64,000 nt of DNA from CAVVAL01 sp963742725 (GCA_963742725.1 CAVUMX010000001.1:2728001-2792000), one strand, 5' to 3'; shown: positions 27,119 to 36,337, counted from the stretch's first letter. Made by a program: numbers and translations. The notes: generated by a model from the sequence alone, not told the origin.

Positions 27119-28279
27119 TCAGAGGTTGCCGCGCCGTTCCTGCTCGCGCTCGATCGCCTCGAACAGGGCCTTGAAGTTGCCCTTGCCGAAGCCGAGTGAA
27201 CCGTGCCGCTCGATCAGCTCGAAGAACACCGTCGGACGGTCCTGGACGGGCTTCGTGAAGATCTGCAGCAGGTAGCCGTCCTCGTCCCGGTCGGCGAGGA
27301 TCTTCAGCTCGCGCAGGGTCTCCAGCGGTACCCGCGTCTCGCCGACCCAGTTGCCGAGCTCCTCGTAGTACGAGGCGGGGGTGTCGAGGAACTCCACGCC
27401 GGCGTCCCGCATCGCCCGGACGGTCGCCACGATGTCGTTGGTGGCCAGCGCGATGTGCTGGACGCCCGGTCCGCCGTAGAACTCCAGGTACTCGTCGATC
27501 TGCGACTTCTTCTTGCCCAGGGCCGGCTCGTTGAGCGGGAACTTCACCTTGCGGGTGCCGTTGGCGACCACTTTGGACATGAGCGCGGAGTACTCGGTGG
27601 CGATGTCGTCGCCGACGAACTCCTTCATGTTGGTGAAGCCCATGACCCGGTTGTAGAAGCCGACCCACTCGTTCATCATGCCGAGCTCGACGTTGCCGAC
27701 GCAGTGGTCGATGGCCTGGAACAGGCGCTTCGGCGCGCCCTCGGGCCGGGCGACGATCGGCGCGCGGTCGACGAAACCGGGGAGGAAGGTGCCGGTGTAG
27801 TTGGTCCGGTCGACGAGTGTGTGGCGGGTCTCGCCGTACGTGGCGATGGCCGCGACGACGACCTCGCCGTGCTCGTCCGAGATCGTGTGGGGCTCCTCCA
27901 GGCCGGTCGCGCCGTGCGCGAGGGCGAAGGCGTACGCGCCGGGGACGTCGGGGACCTCCAGCGCGAGGTCGACGACGCCGTCGCCGTGCGCCGCGACGTG
28001 CCGGCCGAGGTCGGTGTCGGCGTGTACGGCGCCGGTGAAGACGAACCGGGCGGCGCCGGAGACCAGGACGTACTCGGCGTGGTCGCGGTAGCCGGTCTCG
28101 GGGCCGCGGTAGGCGACGCAGGTCATCCCGAACGCCGTCGAGTAGTAGTGGGCGGCCTGCTTGGCGTTGCCCACGGCGAACCGCACGTGGTCCATGCCCT
28201 TGACCGGGAACGGGTCGTGGCTGATGTCGTGCTCGACCGCGCCGATGAGGGTTTCGACGTTCTCGCTCGTCGTGGTCAT
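27119..28279 (-). CDS. hpd: 4-hydroxyphenylpyruvate dioxygenase
   Basis: A 386-residue non-haem Fe(II) enzyme that converts 4-hydroxyphenylpyruvate to homogentisate, the substrate of HmgA at 8.5 kb. Two vicinal-oxygen-chelate domains are visible: MDHVRFAVGNAKQAAHYY and IDHCVGNVELGMMNEWVGFY with iron ligands His in IDHCV and GVQHIAL and Glu in PTVFFELIERHGSLGFGKGNFKALFEAIEREQ. ATG 28279 has AAGGGAG six bases upstream. A divergent Lrp/AsnC regulator 166 bp away probably responds to an aromatic amino acid. Confidence 0.97.
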   Translation of the reverse strand: MTTTSENVETLIGAVEHDISHDPFPVKGMDHVRFAVGNAKQAAHYYSTAFGMTCVAYRGPETGYRDHAEYVLVSGAARFVFTGAVHADTDLGRHVAAHGDGVVDLALEVPDVPGAYAFALAHGATGLEEPHTISDEHGEVVVAAIATYGETRHTLVDRTNYTGTFLPGFVDRAPIVARPEGAPKRLFQAIDHCVGNVELGMMNEWVGFYNRVMGFTNMKEFVGDDIATEYSALMSKVVANGTRKVKFPLNEPALGKKKSQIDEYLEFYGGPGVQHIALATNDIVATVRAMRDAGVEFLDTPASYYEELGNWVGETRVPLETLRELKILADRDEDGYLLQIFTKPVQDRPTVFFELIERHGSLGFGKGNFKALFEAIEREQERRGNL

Positions 28280-28445
28280 GCCCACTCCCTTGTGGTCGGC
28301 GGCTGGCAGCGCGGGCGCCGTTGACCGCGCTGTCCTCCCAACCCTGGCGGCAGGTCGGCGATTGGGCAACTGGCCGTTCAAAGGCTGGTCAGTGTGTACA
28401 GTCTGGCTAGGTGCAGGCGCCAGTGAGTGGACAGGATGACCAGCG

Positions 28446-28913
28446 ATGGACGACTTGGACGTACAACTGTTGACCCTGCTCGACGCCGAACCGCGGATCG
28501 GCGTGCTGGAGTGTTCACGCCGCCTGGGCGTCGCCCGGGGCACCGTCCAGGCCCGGCTCGACCGGCTCGTGTCCCGTGGGGTCATCAGCAGCCTCGCGCC
28601 CCAGCTCGACCCGGCCGCGCTGGGCTTCGGCGTCACCGCGTTCGTCACACTCGAACTGCGGCAGGGGCGCGGCCATGCCGCCGTCGCGCTGGATCTCGCC
28701 GACATCCCCGAGGTGCTGGAGGCGTACACGATCACCGGGTCCGGGGATATGTTCTGCCGGCTCGTCGCACGGTCGAACGGCGACATGCAGCGGGTCATCG
28801 ACATGGTGCTGGAAGTGCCGGGCATCGTCCGGACGTCGACCGTGATCGCGCTGTCCACACAGGTCCCGTACCGCGTCATGCCGCTGGTGTCCGCCGCGCT
28901 GGAGACTGGCTGA
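28446..28913 (+). CDS. Lrp/AsnC family transcriptional regulator
   Basis: A 155-residue regulator: N-terminal HTH (DDLDVQLLTLLDAEPRIGVLECSRRLGVARGTVQARLDRLVSRGVI) and the C-terminal ligand-binding RAM domain (AFVTLELRQG, VLEAYTITGSGDMFCRLVA). It is divergent from hpd, a layout found in Streptomyces for the hpd regulator, so tyrosine or phenylalanine is the likely effector. The 166-bp intergenic region has a TACAGT hexamer on the + strand but no clear operator to my eye. Confidence 0.93.
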   Translation: MDDLDVQLLTLLDAEPRIGVLECSRRLGVARGTVQARLDRLVSRGVISSLAPQLDPAALGFGVTAFVTLELRQGRGHAAVALDLADIPEVLEAYTITGSGDMFCRLVARSNGDMQRVIDMVLEVPGIVRTSTVIALSTQVPYRVMPLVSAALETG

Positions 28914-29107
28914 CAGCGTGTCCGGATTGCCATGACTTCGGCGGTAACGACGCTGGTCACCGCACATATATGGGGGCTCTCCACCCTTCCCTAACGCTCG
29001 TTCGGGCGCTTAGGGTTGCCGCGGCCCACCAGCCAGATCGGGGCGCCGGTACGGGAGTCAGCGCGCCCCCGGTCCCATACCTGAATGTCCTCACAAGGAG
29101 GCGTTTG

Positions 29108-30802
29108 ATGAGGTTCCGTCGGTTATCAACCGGCGCGGTGGCGGCAGCCACGGTGCTCGCAGTCGGGGCAGTCACCCCGGCGGCCACCGCCGACCCGGCA
29201 GCGAAGGCGGGGGAAACGGAAACCACGACGTACACGGTTCTCGCCGAGGAAGGCGCGGACAGCGCGGTCGCCAGGAAGGCGATCGCTGACGCGGGTGGCC
29301 GGGTGACCGCCACGAACGACGCGGTCGGCAGCTTCACGGTGACCGCGCCCGCGGAAGGATTCATCGAGAAGGTGGCGGCCTCCTCGGCCGTCGTCGGTGC
29401 CGCGCACGCGCGCCCGATCGGCCAGGCGCCGAAGCTCAAGAAGGCCACACCCGCCGACATCCAGCGCGAGAACCGTGGCGCCGGCAGGTCCAGCGGGCAT
29501 CAGGGCGGCAGTGTCGGCATGGACCCGCTCGACACGAAGCTCTGGGGCCTGAAGATGGTCCGGTCCGACCGCGCCCGCAAGGTCGAGCCCGGTGACAAGC
29601 GCGTCACGGTCGGCGTCCTCGACACCGGCGTCGACGCCAGCAACCCGGACATCGCGCCGAACTTCAACTGGACGCTGTCGCGCAACTTCGCGCCGGACCT
29701 GACCGACGTCGATGGCCCGTGCGAGGTCGCGAGCTGCCTCGACCCGGTCGGCACCGACGACGGCGGCCACGGCAGCCACGTCGCCGGCACGATCGGTGCC
29801 GCCGCGAACGGCACCGGCCTCTCCGGCGTCGCGCCGAACGTGAGCCTCGTCGAGATCAAGGTCGGCCAGGACTCTGGCTACTTCTTCCTCGACCCGGTGG
29901 TCAACGGCCTCGTGCACGCCGCGAAGTCCGGTGTGGACGTCGTCAACATGTCGTTCTACGTCGACCCGTGGCTGTACAACTGCTTCGACAACGCGGCCGA
30001 CTCCCCGGAGGCCCAGCTCGAGCAGCGGACGATCATCGCCGCCATGAGCCGGGCGCTGCTGTACGCCCGCGCCAAGGGCGTCACGCTCGTCGGGTCGCTG
30101 GGCAACAACCACGAGGACCTGGGCAAGCCGCGCACCGACCTGTCCAGCCCGGACTACCCGGCCGACAGCGCGTACCCGCGCCCGATCGACAACAACACCT
30201 GCTTCGACCTGCCGATCGAGGGGCCGGGTGTCATCGGCGTCTCGGCGCTGGGCCCGTCCGGCAAGAAGGCGGACTACTCCAACTACGGCACCGAGCAGAT
30301 CACGGTCTCGGCGCCTGGCGGCTGGTTCCGTGACGGCTTCGGCACGCCGACGCACCGTACGAACGAGAACATGATCCTCTCGGTGCAGCCGAAGAAGGTG
30401 CTGCAGGAGGAGGGCGCAGTCGACGCGGACGGCAACGTCACCCCGGCAGGTGTCGCGGCCGGTGTCGAGAAGGCGTGCACAGTGGACGGTCGTTGCGGCT
30501 ACTACGGCTACCTGCAGGGCACGTCGATGGCGTCGCCGCACGTGTCCGGCGTGGCCGCGCTGATCGTCAGCAGGTGGGGCCACCGCGACCGCAGCGGCCT
30601 CGGCCTCTCGCCGTGGACGACCGAGCGGATCCTGACCGACACGGCCGCCGAGCACGCGTGCCCGGAGCCGCGGCTCCAGAGCTACGCCAACGAGGGCCGG
30701 TCGCCGGAGTTCGACGCGTTCTGCGCCGGCGGCAAGCAGTTCAACGCGTTCTACGGCCGCGGCATCGTCGATGCCTACGCCGCGGTGACGCGCAGGCACT
30801 GA
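29108..30802 (+). CDS. Secreted S8 family serine peptidase (subtilase)
   Basis: A 564-residue exported protease: signal peptide (1 to about 30), an inhibitor-I9-like propeptide (YTVLAEEGADSAVARKAIADAGG), then the catalytic domain with Asp in VGVLDTGVDASNPD, His in GGHGSHVAGTI and Ser in GTSMASPHVSGVAAL. Paired cysteines (CEVASC, CTVDGRC) suggest disulphides. ATG 29108 has AGGAGG six bases upstream. Codon 6 is TTA. Upstream, CCCTAA and TTAGGG half-sites (28989-29015) frame a possible regulatory site. A hairpin terminator follows the stop. Confidence 0.94.
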   Translation: MRFRRLSTGAVAAATVLAVGAVTPAATADPAAKAGETETTTYTVLAEEGADSAVARKAIADAGGRVTATNDAVGSFTVTAPAEGFIEKVAASSAVVGAAHARPIGQAPKLKKATPADIQRENRGAGRSSGHQGGSVGMDPLDTKLWGLKMVRSDRARKVEPGDKRVTVGVLDTGVDASNPDIAPNFNWTLSRNFAPDLTDVDGPCEVASCLDPVGTDDGGHGSHVAGTIGAAANGTGLSGVAPNVSLVEIKVGQDSGYFFLDPVVNGLVHAAKSGVDVVNMSFYVDPWLYNCFDNAADSPEAQLEQRTIIAAMSRALLYARAKGVTLVGSLGNNHEDLGKPRTDLSSPDYPADSAYPRPIDNNTCFDLPIEGPGVIGVSALGPSGKKADYSNYGTEQITVSAPGGWFRDGFGTPTHRTNENMILSVQPKKVLQEEGAVDADGNVTPAGVAAGVEKACTVDGRCGYYGYLQGTSMASPHVSGVAALIVSRWGHRDRSGLGLSPWTTERILTDTAAEHACPEPRLQSYANEGRSPEFDAFCAGGKQFNAFYGRGIVDAYAAVTRRH

Positions 30803-30816
30803 TCTGGAACAGAGAA

Positions 30817-30847
30817 GCGGGGGTCGGCATCTTGTGCCGGCCCCCGC
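30817..30847. terminator. Hairpin terminator between convergent genes
   Basis: A 13-bp stem (30817-30829 with 30835-30847; one G-U pair) and a 5-base loop lie between the subtilase stop and the convergent SRPBCC stop, serving both. Confidence 0.75.
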
Positions 30848-30850
30848 TCT

Positions 30851-31312
30851 CTAGTTCTGGTTCGCTTCGGTTTCGCAGGTGCGCTTGATCGCGGCGTTCC
30901 GGGTCGTGAGCAGGCGCTCCATGTAGGCGGCGAGGAACGCGCGCTCGACGAGCCGTCCGATCGGGCCGGCGGGTGCCGCCCAGTCGACGACGTCCGTCAT
31001 GCGGGTGCCGCCGTTCTGCGCCACGAACAGGTGCTGGTGATGCCAGCGCCCGAACGGGCCGCGGACCTGCTCGTCGGTGAACGAGTTGTGCCGGTCCTCG
31101 CGGAGGATCAGCGTCGTCATCCGCCACGGGATGCCGAAGTGCCGCGCCTTCCACGTGACCGTCTCGCCCTCGGAGATCAGCCCGGTGGTCACGCCGGCGA
31201 TCGCGCGTTCGACCGTTCCGGTAGACACTACGTGCAGGTCGATGTCACGGGACGCGTCGTACACCCGCTCGACCGGTGCGGCGATGTCGGTGATCAGCTC
31301 GATGCGCGCCAC
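30851..31312 (-). CDS. SRPBCC family protein
   Basis: A 153-residue helix-grip protein: IELITDIAAPVERVYDASRDIDLHV at the start, FGRWHHQHLF in the middle and the C-terminal helix AFLAAYMERLLTTRNAAIK. Such proteins bind lipids or polyketides; nothing points to a specific ligand. GTG at 31312 is chosen because it lies two bases after the stop of the PPOX gene; the frame is open far upstream, but that reading covers two other genes. Confidence 0.85.
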   Translation of the reverse strand: MARIELITDIAAPVERVYDASRDIDLHVVSTGTVERAIAGVTTGLISEGETVTWKARHFGIPWRMTTLILREDRHNSFTDEQVRGPFGRWHHQHLFVAQNGGTRMTDVVDWAAPAGPIGRLVERAFLAAYMERLLTTRNAAIKRTCETEANQN

Positions 31313-31314
31313 GG

Positions 31315-31710
31315 TCAGCCGTGCACGATGAACGACTCGGGGCGGACCGTCACGATCACCCGGAGCGCCGCGTCCTTGATCGGTATCGGGTGGGAGTACC
31401 GCTGCTGCAACCCCTGGTAGAACGACGCGACGGCGTCGTCGTCCTCGATGGACTCGACGGTGCCCCGGACCTCCAGATACCGGTACTGGTCGTCCGGATC
31501 CGCGACGGACAGCGCCACCTTCGGCTGGTGTACGAAGTTGCGGAACTTCTGCCGCGCCTTCGTGTGCGTCATGCGCAGGACATCGCCGTCCCACGCGAAC
31601 CACATGACGTTGGTCTGTGGCGTACCGTCCGGCCGGACCGTGGCCAGATGCGCGAAGAGCGGGCGTTCCAGCAGGTCGGCGTGACTGTCGGGGAGGGTGT
31701 CGGAAGCCAT
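31315..31710 (-). CDS. PPOX-class split-barrel protein (putative F420- or FMN-dependent)
   Basis: A 131-residue split-barrel flavin/F420-binding protein. RPLFAHLATVRPDGTPQTNVMWF, the HTKARQKFRNFVHQPKVALSV segment and YRYLEVRGTVESIEDD match the actinobacterial PPOX class F420-dependent family, where small enzymes reduce quinones or other electrophiles. It is transcribed together with the SRPBCC gene downstream. Confidence 0.87.
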   Translation of the reverse strand: MASDTLPDSHADLLERPLFAHLATVRPDGTPQTNVMWFAWDGDVLRMTHTKARQKFRNFVHQPKVALSVADPDDQYRYLEVRGTVESIEDDDAVASFYQGLQQRYSHPIPIKDAALRVIVTVRPESFIVHG

Positions 31711-31727
31711 GCCCCAACACTAGGTCG

Positions 31728-32294
31728 CTACGGCTTGAGCCTCGCGAGCACCGCTGGGTCGAACGAAACCGGGAACGGCACGTCGAGCCTGAGCGTCTCG
31801 CCGGCCGCCGCGCGGGCGCACTCGGCGTACACGCCCTCGTCGTCGAGCCGGTAGGCGACGACGTGCAGCGGATCCAGTTCGACGCGGACGTACGTCGGGA
31901 TACCGGCCTGTGCGTACAGCGCCGGCTTGCGGAACCGGTCATGCGACCTGGTCGACGGCGACACCACCTCGGCCGCCAACGCCACCTGGGACGCGGGGTA
32001 GTTGTTGGTACCGAAGTCGAAGCCGCGCACGACCACGACGTCCGGTATCGGCCGCTGGTCGTTCGCGATGACGACGCCCACGGCCTCCAGCGCGGCCAGC
32101 TCATCGGGTGCGGCGTGCTTGAGCACGGTCGCCAGGTTGAACGCGACCAACTGGTGGCCGGACGAAGGTGCTGGGGTCACGCAGGGCACTCCATCGACGA
32201 GTTCGTATCGGATGTCCGATGCCGGCAGCCGCTCGACGTCCTCGACCGTCCACCCCTGGGGCGGGGGCTGCAGGGGCACTGTCTCAGCGCTCAC
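31728..32294 (-). CDS. Uma2 family (DUF820) putative endonuclease
   Basis: A 188-residue PD-(D/E)XK-fold protein. The family pattern is clear: WTVEDVERLPASDIRYELVDGVP, PDVVVVRGFDF, ALAAEVVSPSTRSHDRFRKPALYAQAGIPTYVRVEL. The invariant Glu, Asp and the E-V-S-P-S-T-R segment build the nuclease-like site, although no Uma2 substrate is established. GTG 32294 is preferred because GAGGAGG lies five bases upstream, over an ATG nine codons earlier (32321). It is probably co-transcribed with the two genes downstream. Confidence 0.88.
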   Translation of the reverse strand: MSAETVPLQPPPQGWTVEDVERLPASDIRYELVDGVPCVTPAPSSGHQLVAFNLATVLKHAAPDELAALEAVGVVIANDQRPIPDVVVVRGFDFGTNNYPASQVALAAEVVSPSTRSHDRFRKPALYAQAGIPTYVRVELDPLHVVAYRLDDEGVYAECARAAAGETLRLDVPFPVSFDPAVLARLKP

Positions 32295-32451
32295 CGGTAC
32301 CTCCTCGCGGCGTGGCTCCATGCCTAAATCGTAGGCCCGCCAAGTAGCCCCCAGCCGGCCGAGCGAACGGCCGAGGTTCTGTCTCCGCACAGCTTGCCAG
32401 CGCCAAGCAGGTGAACACAAGATAAATGGCGATAGTGAAGGTAAATTTAGG

Positions 32452-32457
32452 TATAGT
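32452..32457 (+). promoter_or_regulatory. -10 hexamer of a leaderless promoter
   Basis: TATAGT ends seven bases before the ATG of the decayed methyltransferase gene, so transcription would begin at or next to the start codon. Confidence 0.5.
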
Positions 32458-32464
32458 CCACGAT

Positions 32465-32994
32465 ATGGATCTCGCTGACCGGGCGGCCCGGTACTACGAC
32501 CTCTTCTCGGAACGTGACGACGTGGAGTTCTTCGTCAGCCTCGCCGGCGAGCACGGCGGGCCCGTCCTCGATGTGGGCTGCGGGGCCGGTCGGATCGCTG
32601 TCGAGATTGCCCGCGCCGGAGTCCACGTCGACGGGTTCGACCTCTCCGAGCAGATGCTCAGGATCGCCGAGGAGAAGCGTGCCGCTCTCAGCGCGGACGA
32701 TCGCGATCTTGTCCGCTTCTTCCGCCAGGACATGTGAGCTGCCTACGTCAGGTTCACGCTCATCTGAGGCCCGGTGGGCTCGTGGTGATCGACATCGAGC
32801 ACCTGGACGGGCGCACGGAGCGCCTTGTGATCCCCGGTCAGAAGTCGTACCAGTTCCGGTTCGAGCTGGAGCACCTGCTGGCCCGCTGCGGATTCGACGT
32901 TCGCCAGATCTGGCGCGGGTACGACCGCGAGCCGTTCGGCTCCCGCCACCCGGAAGAGCTGATCGTCCTGGCCGAACGGAGGTTAGAGGGATAG
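32465..32994 (+). pseudogene. Class I SAM methyltransferase with internal deletions and frameshift
   Basis: The first 91 codons (32465-32737) encode a normal methyltransferase N-terminus (MDLADRAARYYDLFSERDDVEFF, VLDVGCGAGRIAVEIA, GFDLSEQMLRIA) but end at TGA after FRQDM. The next reading frame (from 32734) resumes with CLRQVHAHLRPGGLVVIDIEHLDGRT and continues to a normal-looking C-terminus (EELIVLAERR). About 40-60 residues that normally lie between FRQDM and CLRQV are absent, and the jump changes frame; the segment after VVIDI also looks shortened. The promoter is intact, so decay may be recent. The 3' end overlaps the convergent TPP enzyme by 12 bp. Confidence 0.8.
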
Positions 32995-35316
32995 GGCCGC
33001 CAGGGCGGCGTTGACGATGCTGCCGGGCAGCAGGTCGTGGAGCTCGTACAGCTCAGGCACCGTCCCCGACTGGCCGAACTGGTCGACGCCGAGTGGGACG
33101 CACGGTGCGCCGAGCGCCGATCCCAGCCACGCCATCGCGTGCGAGGACGCGTCGTGCACGGTGACGATCGGTGCCCGGTCGCCGAACACCTGCCGGAGCG
33201 CGCCGGGTGTGGAGGGCGCGGTGGCGGTGCGGACGCCTTGGCGAAGCGTCCGCTGCCAAGCCGTGTAGAGCCTGTCGAGTGACGTGACGTCCACGACGTG
33301 GGCGGCGATGCCCTCCTCTGCCAGCTCGGCGGCGGCGCTGAGGACCTCGGGCACCACGGCGCCGGAGCCGACCAGGTACACCATCGGACCCTCGACGGTG
33401 GACTCCACCAGCCGGTACGCCCCGGCCAGCACCTGCCGCCGCAGCATCGTCTCGCCGATCCGGGCCTTCGCCGCCTCGAACGGCGCCTGGTCGAGCGGCC
33501 GCGTCGTGAGGCGGAAGTAGTACGAGCCGTTCTCCGCGGGAACCGCGGTCGTGGGCGAGGTAGGCCCGGCAGCGATCCGGCCGAGCGCGTCGCACAGCAG
33601 CCAGTCCAGCGCGCCCGCGTACGCGGGCTCGATGAACGTCAGGCCAGGCAGTTCCAGTCCGATCGACGCGGTGATCGTCGACTGGTGCGCGCCGCCCTCC
33701 GGGGCGAGCGTCACCCCGGACGGCGTTCCGGCGACGACGAACCGCGACGCCGAGTACGTCCCGTAGATGAGCGCGTCGAGGCCACGGCAGACGAACGGGT
33801 CGTACACGGTGCCGACCGGCAGCAGCGGCTGCGCCGACAGGTCCCACGACAGGCCGAGCTGCCCGAGCAGCAGGAACAGGTTCATCTCGGAGATGCCCAG
33901 TTCGATGTGCTGCCCGGACGGTCCCTCGTTCCACTTGACCAGTGGATCGTCGCTCCAGCTCGGCAGTTCGGCCGGGTGGAAGACGCCGGTCTTGTTGATG
34001 AACCCGGCGAGGTTCGTCGAGGTGGCCACGTCCGGCGCGGTGGTGACGAGGTACCGCGCCACGGCCGGGTCGCGGGCCAGGTCGACGAGCACTCGGCCGA
34101 ACGCTTCCTGGGTGGAGACCGGCTTCGCCGTGCGTACCCCGGTGGAGTCCGGAACGGTCACGGGCAGTGACGGTTCGCGGGGTGCGCGGGCCAGTTCCTC
34201 GCGCCGCTTTCCGGCCCACGCGCCGGCTGGCGTGGCCGGGTCGATGCGGTCCCATTCGGTGTCGACGGTCAGGCCCGTGGCGGTCCGGACCGCGTCGATC
34301 TGGTCGCCCGTCAGCAGCGCCGAGTGGTTGCGCGGGTTGCCCGCGAGCGGCAGGCCCCACCCCTTCACCGTGTACGCGAAGATCACGCTCGGCCGGTCGG
34401 TGGCGGCGTCGCACTCGGCGTACGCGTCGAGCATGGCGCCGAGATCGTGGCCGCCGAGATCCTGGACGAGCGTCGCCAGCTCGTCGTCGGGTACCGCGTC
34501 CAACAGGGCCCGCACCTCGCCGGGCGCCCCGTCGCAGAAGCGTTTGCGCAGTTCAACGCCGGTGTGGGCGAACATAGACTGGTAGCGCTCGTTCGGCATC
34601 GAGTCGATCCAGTCCCGCAGCTCGGCACCACCCGGCTGGGCGAACGCGGCCTGCAGCCGGCGCCCGTACTTCACCTCGACCACGTGCCAGCCGGCCGCCT
34701 CGAACTGTCCGCGCCACTGCACGATCCGGATGCCCGGCACGACCCGGTCCAGCGACTGGCGGTTGAAGTCGACGATCCACGTCACGTTGCCGAGCCCCTG
34801 CGTGGCCGGGTCGGCGATGGCCTCCCAGATGTTGCCCTCGTCCAGTTCGGCGTCGCCGAGCAGCGCGACGAAGCGGGACGCCGGGCGCTCGCCGAAGTGC
34901 GCGTCCACGTAACGCCGTGTGACGGCCCCGAAGAGTGGCGCCGCCGGACCGAGCCCCACCGAGCCGGTCGAGAAGTCGACCTCGTCCGGGTCCTTGGTGC
35001 GTGACGGGTACGACTGGAGCCCACCTCGCGACCGCAGCGTCGTCAGGTACGAGCGGTCGAGGTTGCCGAGCAGGTACTGGATCGCGTGGAACACCGGCGA
35101 CGCGTGCGGCTTCACGCTCACCCGGTCGTGCTCGGTGAGGTGCGCGAAGTACAGGGCGGTCATCGCGGTGACCATGGACGCCGACGACGCCTGGTGCCCG
35201 CCGACCTTCACCCCGTCGCCGGTCTGCCGTTCCCGGTTGGCGGCGTCGACGATCCGGACGGCGAGCCAGAGGACGCGGCGCTGGATCTCGTCCAGAACGT
35301 CAAGGTCAGCAGCCAT
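32983..35316 (-). CDS. AceE-like (homodimeric E1-type) thiamine diphosphate enzyme / transketolase-like protein
   Basis: A 777-residue TPP enzyme. VKPHASPVFHAIQYLLG and the Mg-TPP motif (GDAELDEGN ... VDFNRQSLD) resemble the homodimeric pyruvate dehydrogenase E1, and the middle domain (LGISEMNLFLLLGQLGL, LAPEGGAHQS) and TK C-terminal domain (VYLVGSGAVVPEVLSAA) complete the fold. It is about 100 residues shorter than AceE. ATG 35316 has GAGGAG five bases upstream. It lies 22 bp downstream of ACC deaminase, which makes 2-oxobutyrate, so a 2-oxobutyrate-dehydrogenase-like role is a reasonable inference; no E2/E3 gene is present. Confidence 0.85.
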   Translation of the reverse strand: MAADLDVLDEIQRRVLWLAVRIVDAANRERQTGDGVKVGGHQASSASMVTAMTALYFAHLTEHDRVSVKPHASPVFHAIQYLLGNLDRSYLTTLRSRGGLQSYPSRTKDPDEVDFSTGSVGLGPAAPLFGAVTRRYVDAHFGERPASRFVALLGDAELDEGNIWEAIADPATQGLGNVTWIVDFNRQSLDRVVPGIRIVQWRGQFEAAGWHVVEVKYGRRLQAAFAQPGGAELRDWIDSMPNERYQSMFAHTGVELRKRFCDGAPGEVRALLDAVPDDELATLVQDLGGHDLGAMLDAYAECDAATDRPSVIFAYTVKGWGLPLAGNPRNHSALLTGDQIDAVRTATGLTVDTEWDRIDPATPAGAWAGKRREELARAPREPSLPVTVPDSTGVRTAKPVSTQEAFGRVLVDLARDPAVARYLVTTAPDVATSTNLAGFINKTGVFHPAELPSWSDDPLVKWNEGPSGQHIELGISEMNLFLLLGQLGLSWDLSAQPLLPVGTVYDPFVCRGLDALIYGTYSASRFVVAGTPSGVTLAPEGGAHQSTITASIGLELPGLTFIEPAYAGALDWLLCDALGRIAAGPTSPTTAVPAENGSYYFRLTTRPLDQAPFEAAKARIGETMLRRQVLAGAYRLVESTVEGPMVYLVGSGAVVPEVLSAAAELAEEGIAAHVVDVTSLDRLYTAWQRTLRQGVRTATAPSTPGALRQVFGDRAPIVTVHDASSHAMAWLGSALGAPCVPLGVDQFGQSGTVPELYELHDLLPGSIVNAALAALSL

Positions 35317-35338
35317 GGGATCTCCTCGACAACGCCGT

Positions 35339-36337
35339 CTACCGGAACAACGCACTGTAACCGTTCAGTGCGGGCTGCCCGCCGAGGTGGGCGTAGAGCA
35401 CGGTGGACTCCGGCCCGATCTCGCCGCGCCGCACGAGGTCGATCAGTCCGGCCATCGACTTTCCCTCGTACACGGGGTCGGTGATCATGCCTTCGAGGCG
35501 GGCGACCAACCGGATCGCGTCGAGCGTCTGCTGCACCGGGATGCCGTAGATGTCGCCGGCGTACCCGTCCAGCACCGTGATCCCGGCCGGGGCCGGGACG
35601 CCGATCAGGTCGGCCGTCGCGCCGGCGATCCTGGCGACGGCCGCGCGGGTCTCGTCGATCCTGGCCGAGGCGTCGATGCCGAGAACGCGGCGTGGCCGGT
35701 CCTGGCCGGCGAACCCGGCGACCATGCCGGCCTGGGTGCTGCCGGTGACCGAGCACACCACGATCGTGTCGAAGAAGACGCCCAGCTCGGACTCCTGCCG
35801 CTCCACCTCGCGGGCCCAGTTCGCGAAGCCGAGTCCGCCGAGCCGGTGGTCCGATCCGCCGGCCGGGATCGCGTACGGCTTCCCGCCGCCGGCCACGATC
35901 TCCTCCAGAGCCCGTTCCCAGCTCTCCTTGAAGCCGATCCCGAACGCGGAGTCGACCAGTTCGACGTGCGCGCCGAGGATCCGCGAGAGCTGGATGTTGC
36001 CGACCCGGTCGTACACGGCGTCCGGCCAGTCGACCCAGCTCTCCTGGACGAGCCGGCACTTCAGCCCGGCGACAGCGGCGGCCGCCGCCACCTGCCGGGT
36101 GTGGTTGGACTGCACGCCGCCGATCGAGACGAGCGTGTCCGCGCCCTGGGCCAGCGCGTCGGCGACCAGGTACTCCAGCTTGCGGGTCTTGTTGCCGCCG
36201 TATGCGAGGCCGGAGTTGCAGTCCTCGCGCTTGGCCCAGATGCGTGCGCCGCCGAGGTGTTCGGTCAGCCGGTTCAGCGGATGGACGGGGGATGGGCCGA
36301 ACAGCAGCGGGTACCGGTCGAACTGGTCGATGTTCAC
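35339..36337 (-). CDS. acdS: 1-aminocyclopropane-1-carboxylate deaminase
   Basis: A 332-residue PLP fold-type II enzyme that opens ACC, the plant ethylene precursor, to 2-oxobutyrate and ammonia. The PLP lysine is at about residue 50 (YGGNKTRKLEYL), SIGGVQSNHTRQ carries the nucleophile-assisting serine, and the diagnostic Tyr-Glu of VYEGKSM and Leu of AHLGG, which separate true ACC deaminases from D-cysteine desulfhydrases, are all present. GTG 36337 has GAGGAGG upstream. The gene sits in an IclR-acdS-E1 operon. Confidence 0.93.
   Translation of the reverse strand: MNIDQFDRYPLLFGPSPVHPLNRLTEHLGGARIWAKREDCNSGLAYGGNKTRKLEYLVADALAQGADTLVSIGGVQSNHTRQVAAAAAVAGLKCRLVQESWVDWPDAVYDRVGNIQLSRILGAHVELVDSAFGIGFKESWERALEEIVAGGGKPYAIPAGGSDHRLGGLGFANWAREVERQESELGVFFDTIVVCSVTGSTQAGMVAGFAGQDRPRRVLGIDASARIDETRAAVARIAGATADLIGVPAPAGITVLDGYAGDIYGIPVQQTLDAIRLVARLEGMITDPVYEGKSMAGLIDLVRRGEIGPESTVLYAHLGGQPALNGYSALFR

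Noticed and set aside
28280..28445. Operator for the Lrp/AsnC regulator between hpd and its divergent gene
   Set aside because: Only weak, short dyads were seen; no repeated or clearly symmetric site could be supported.
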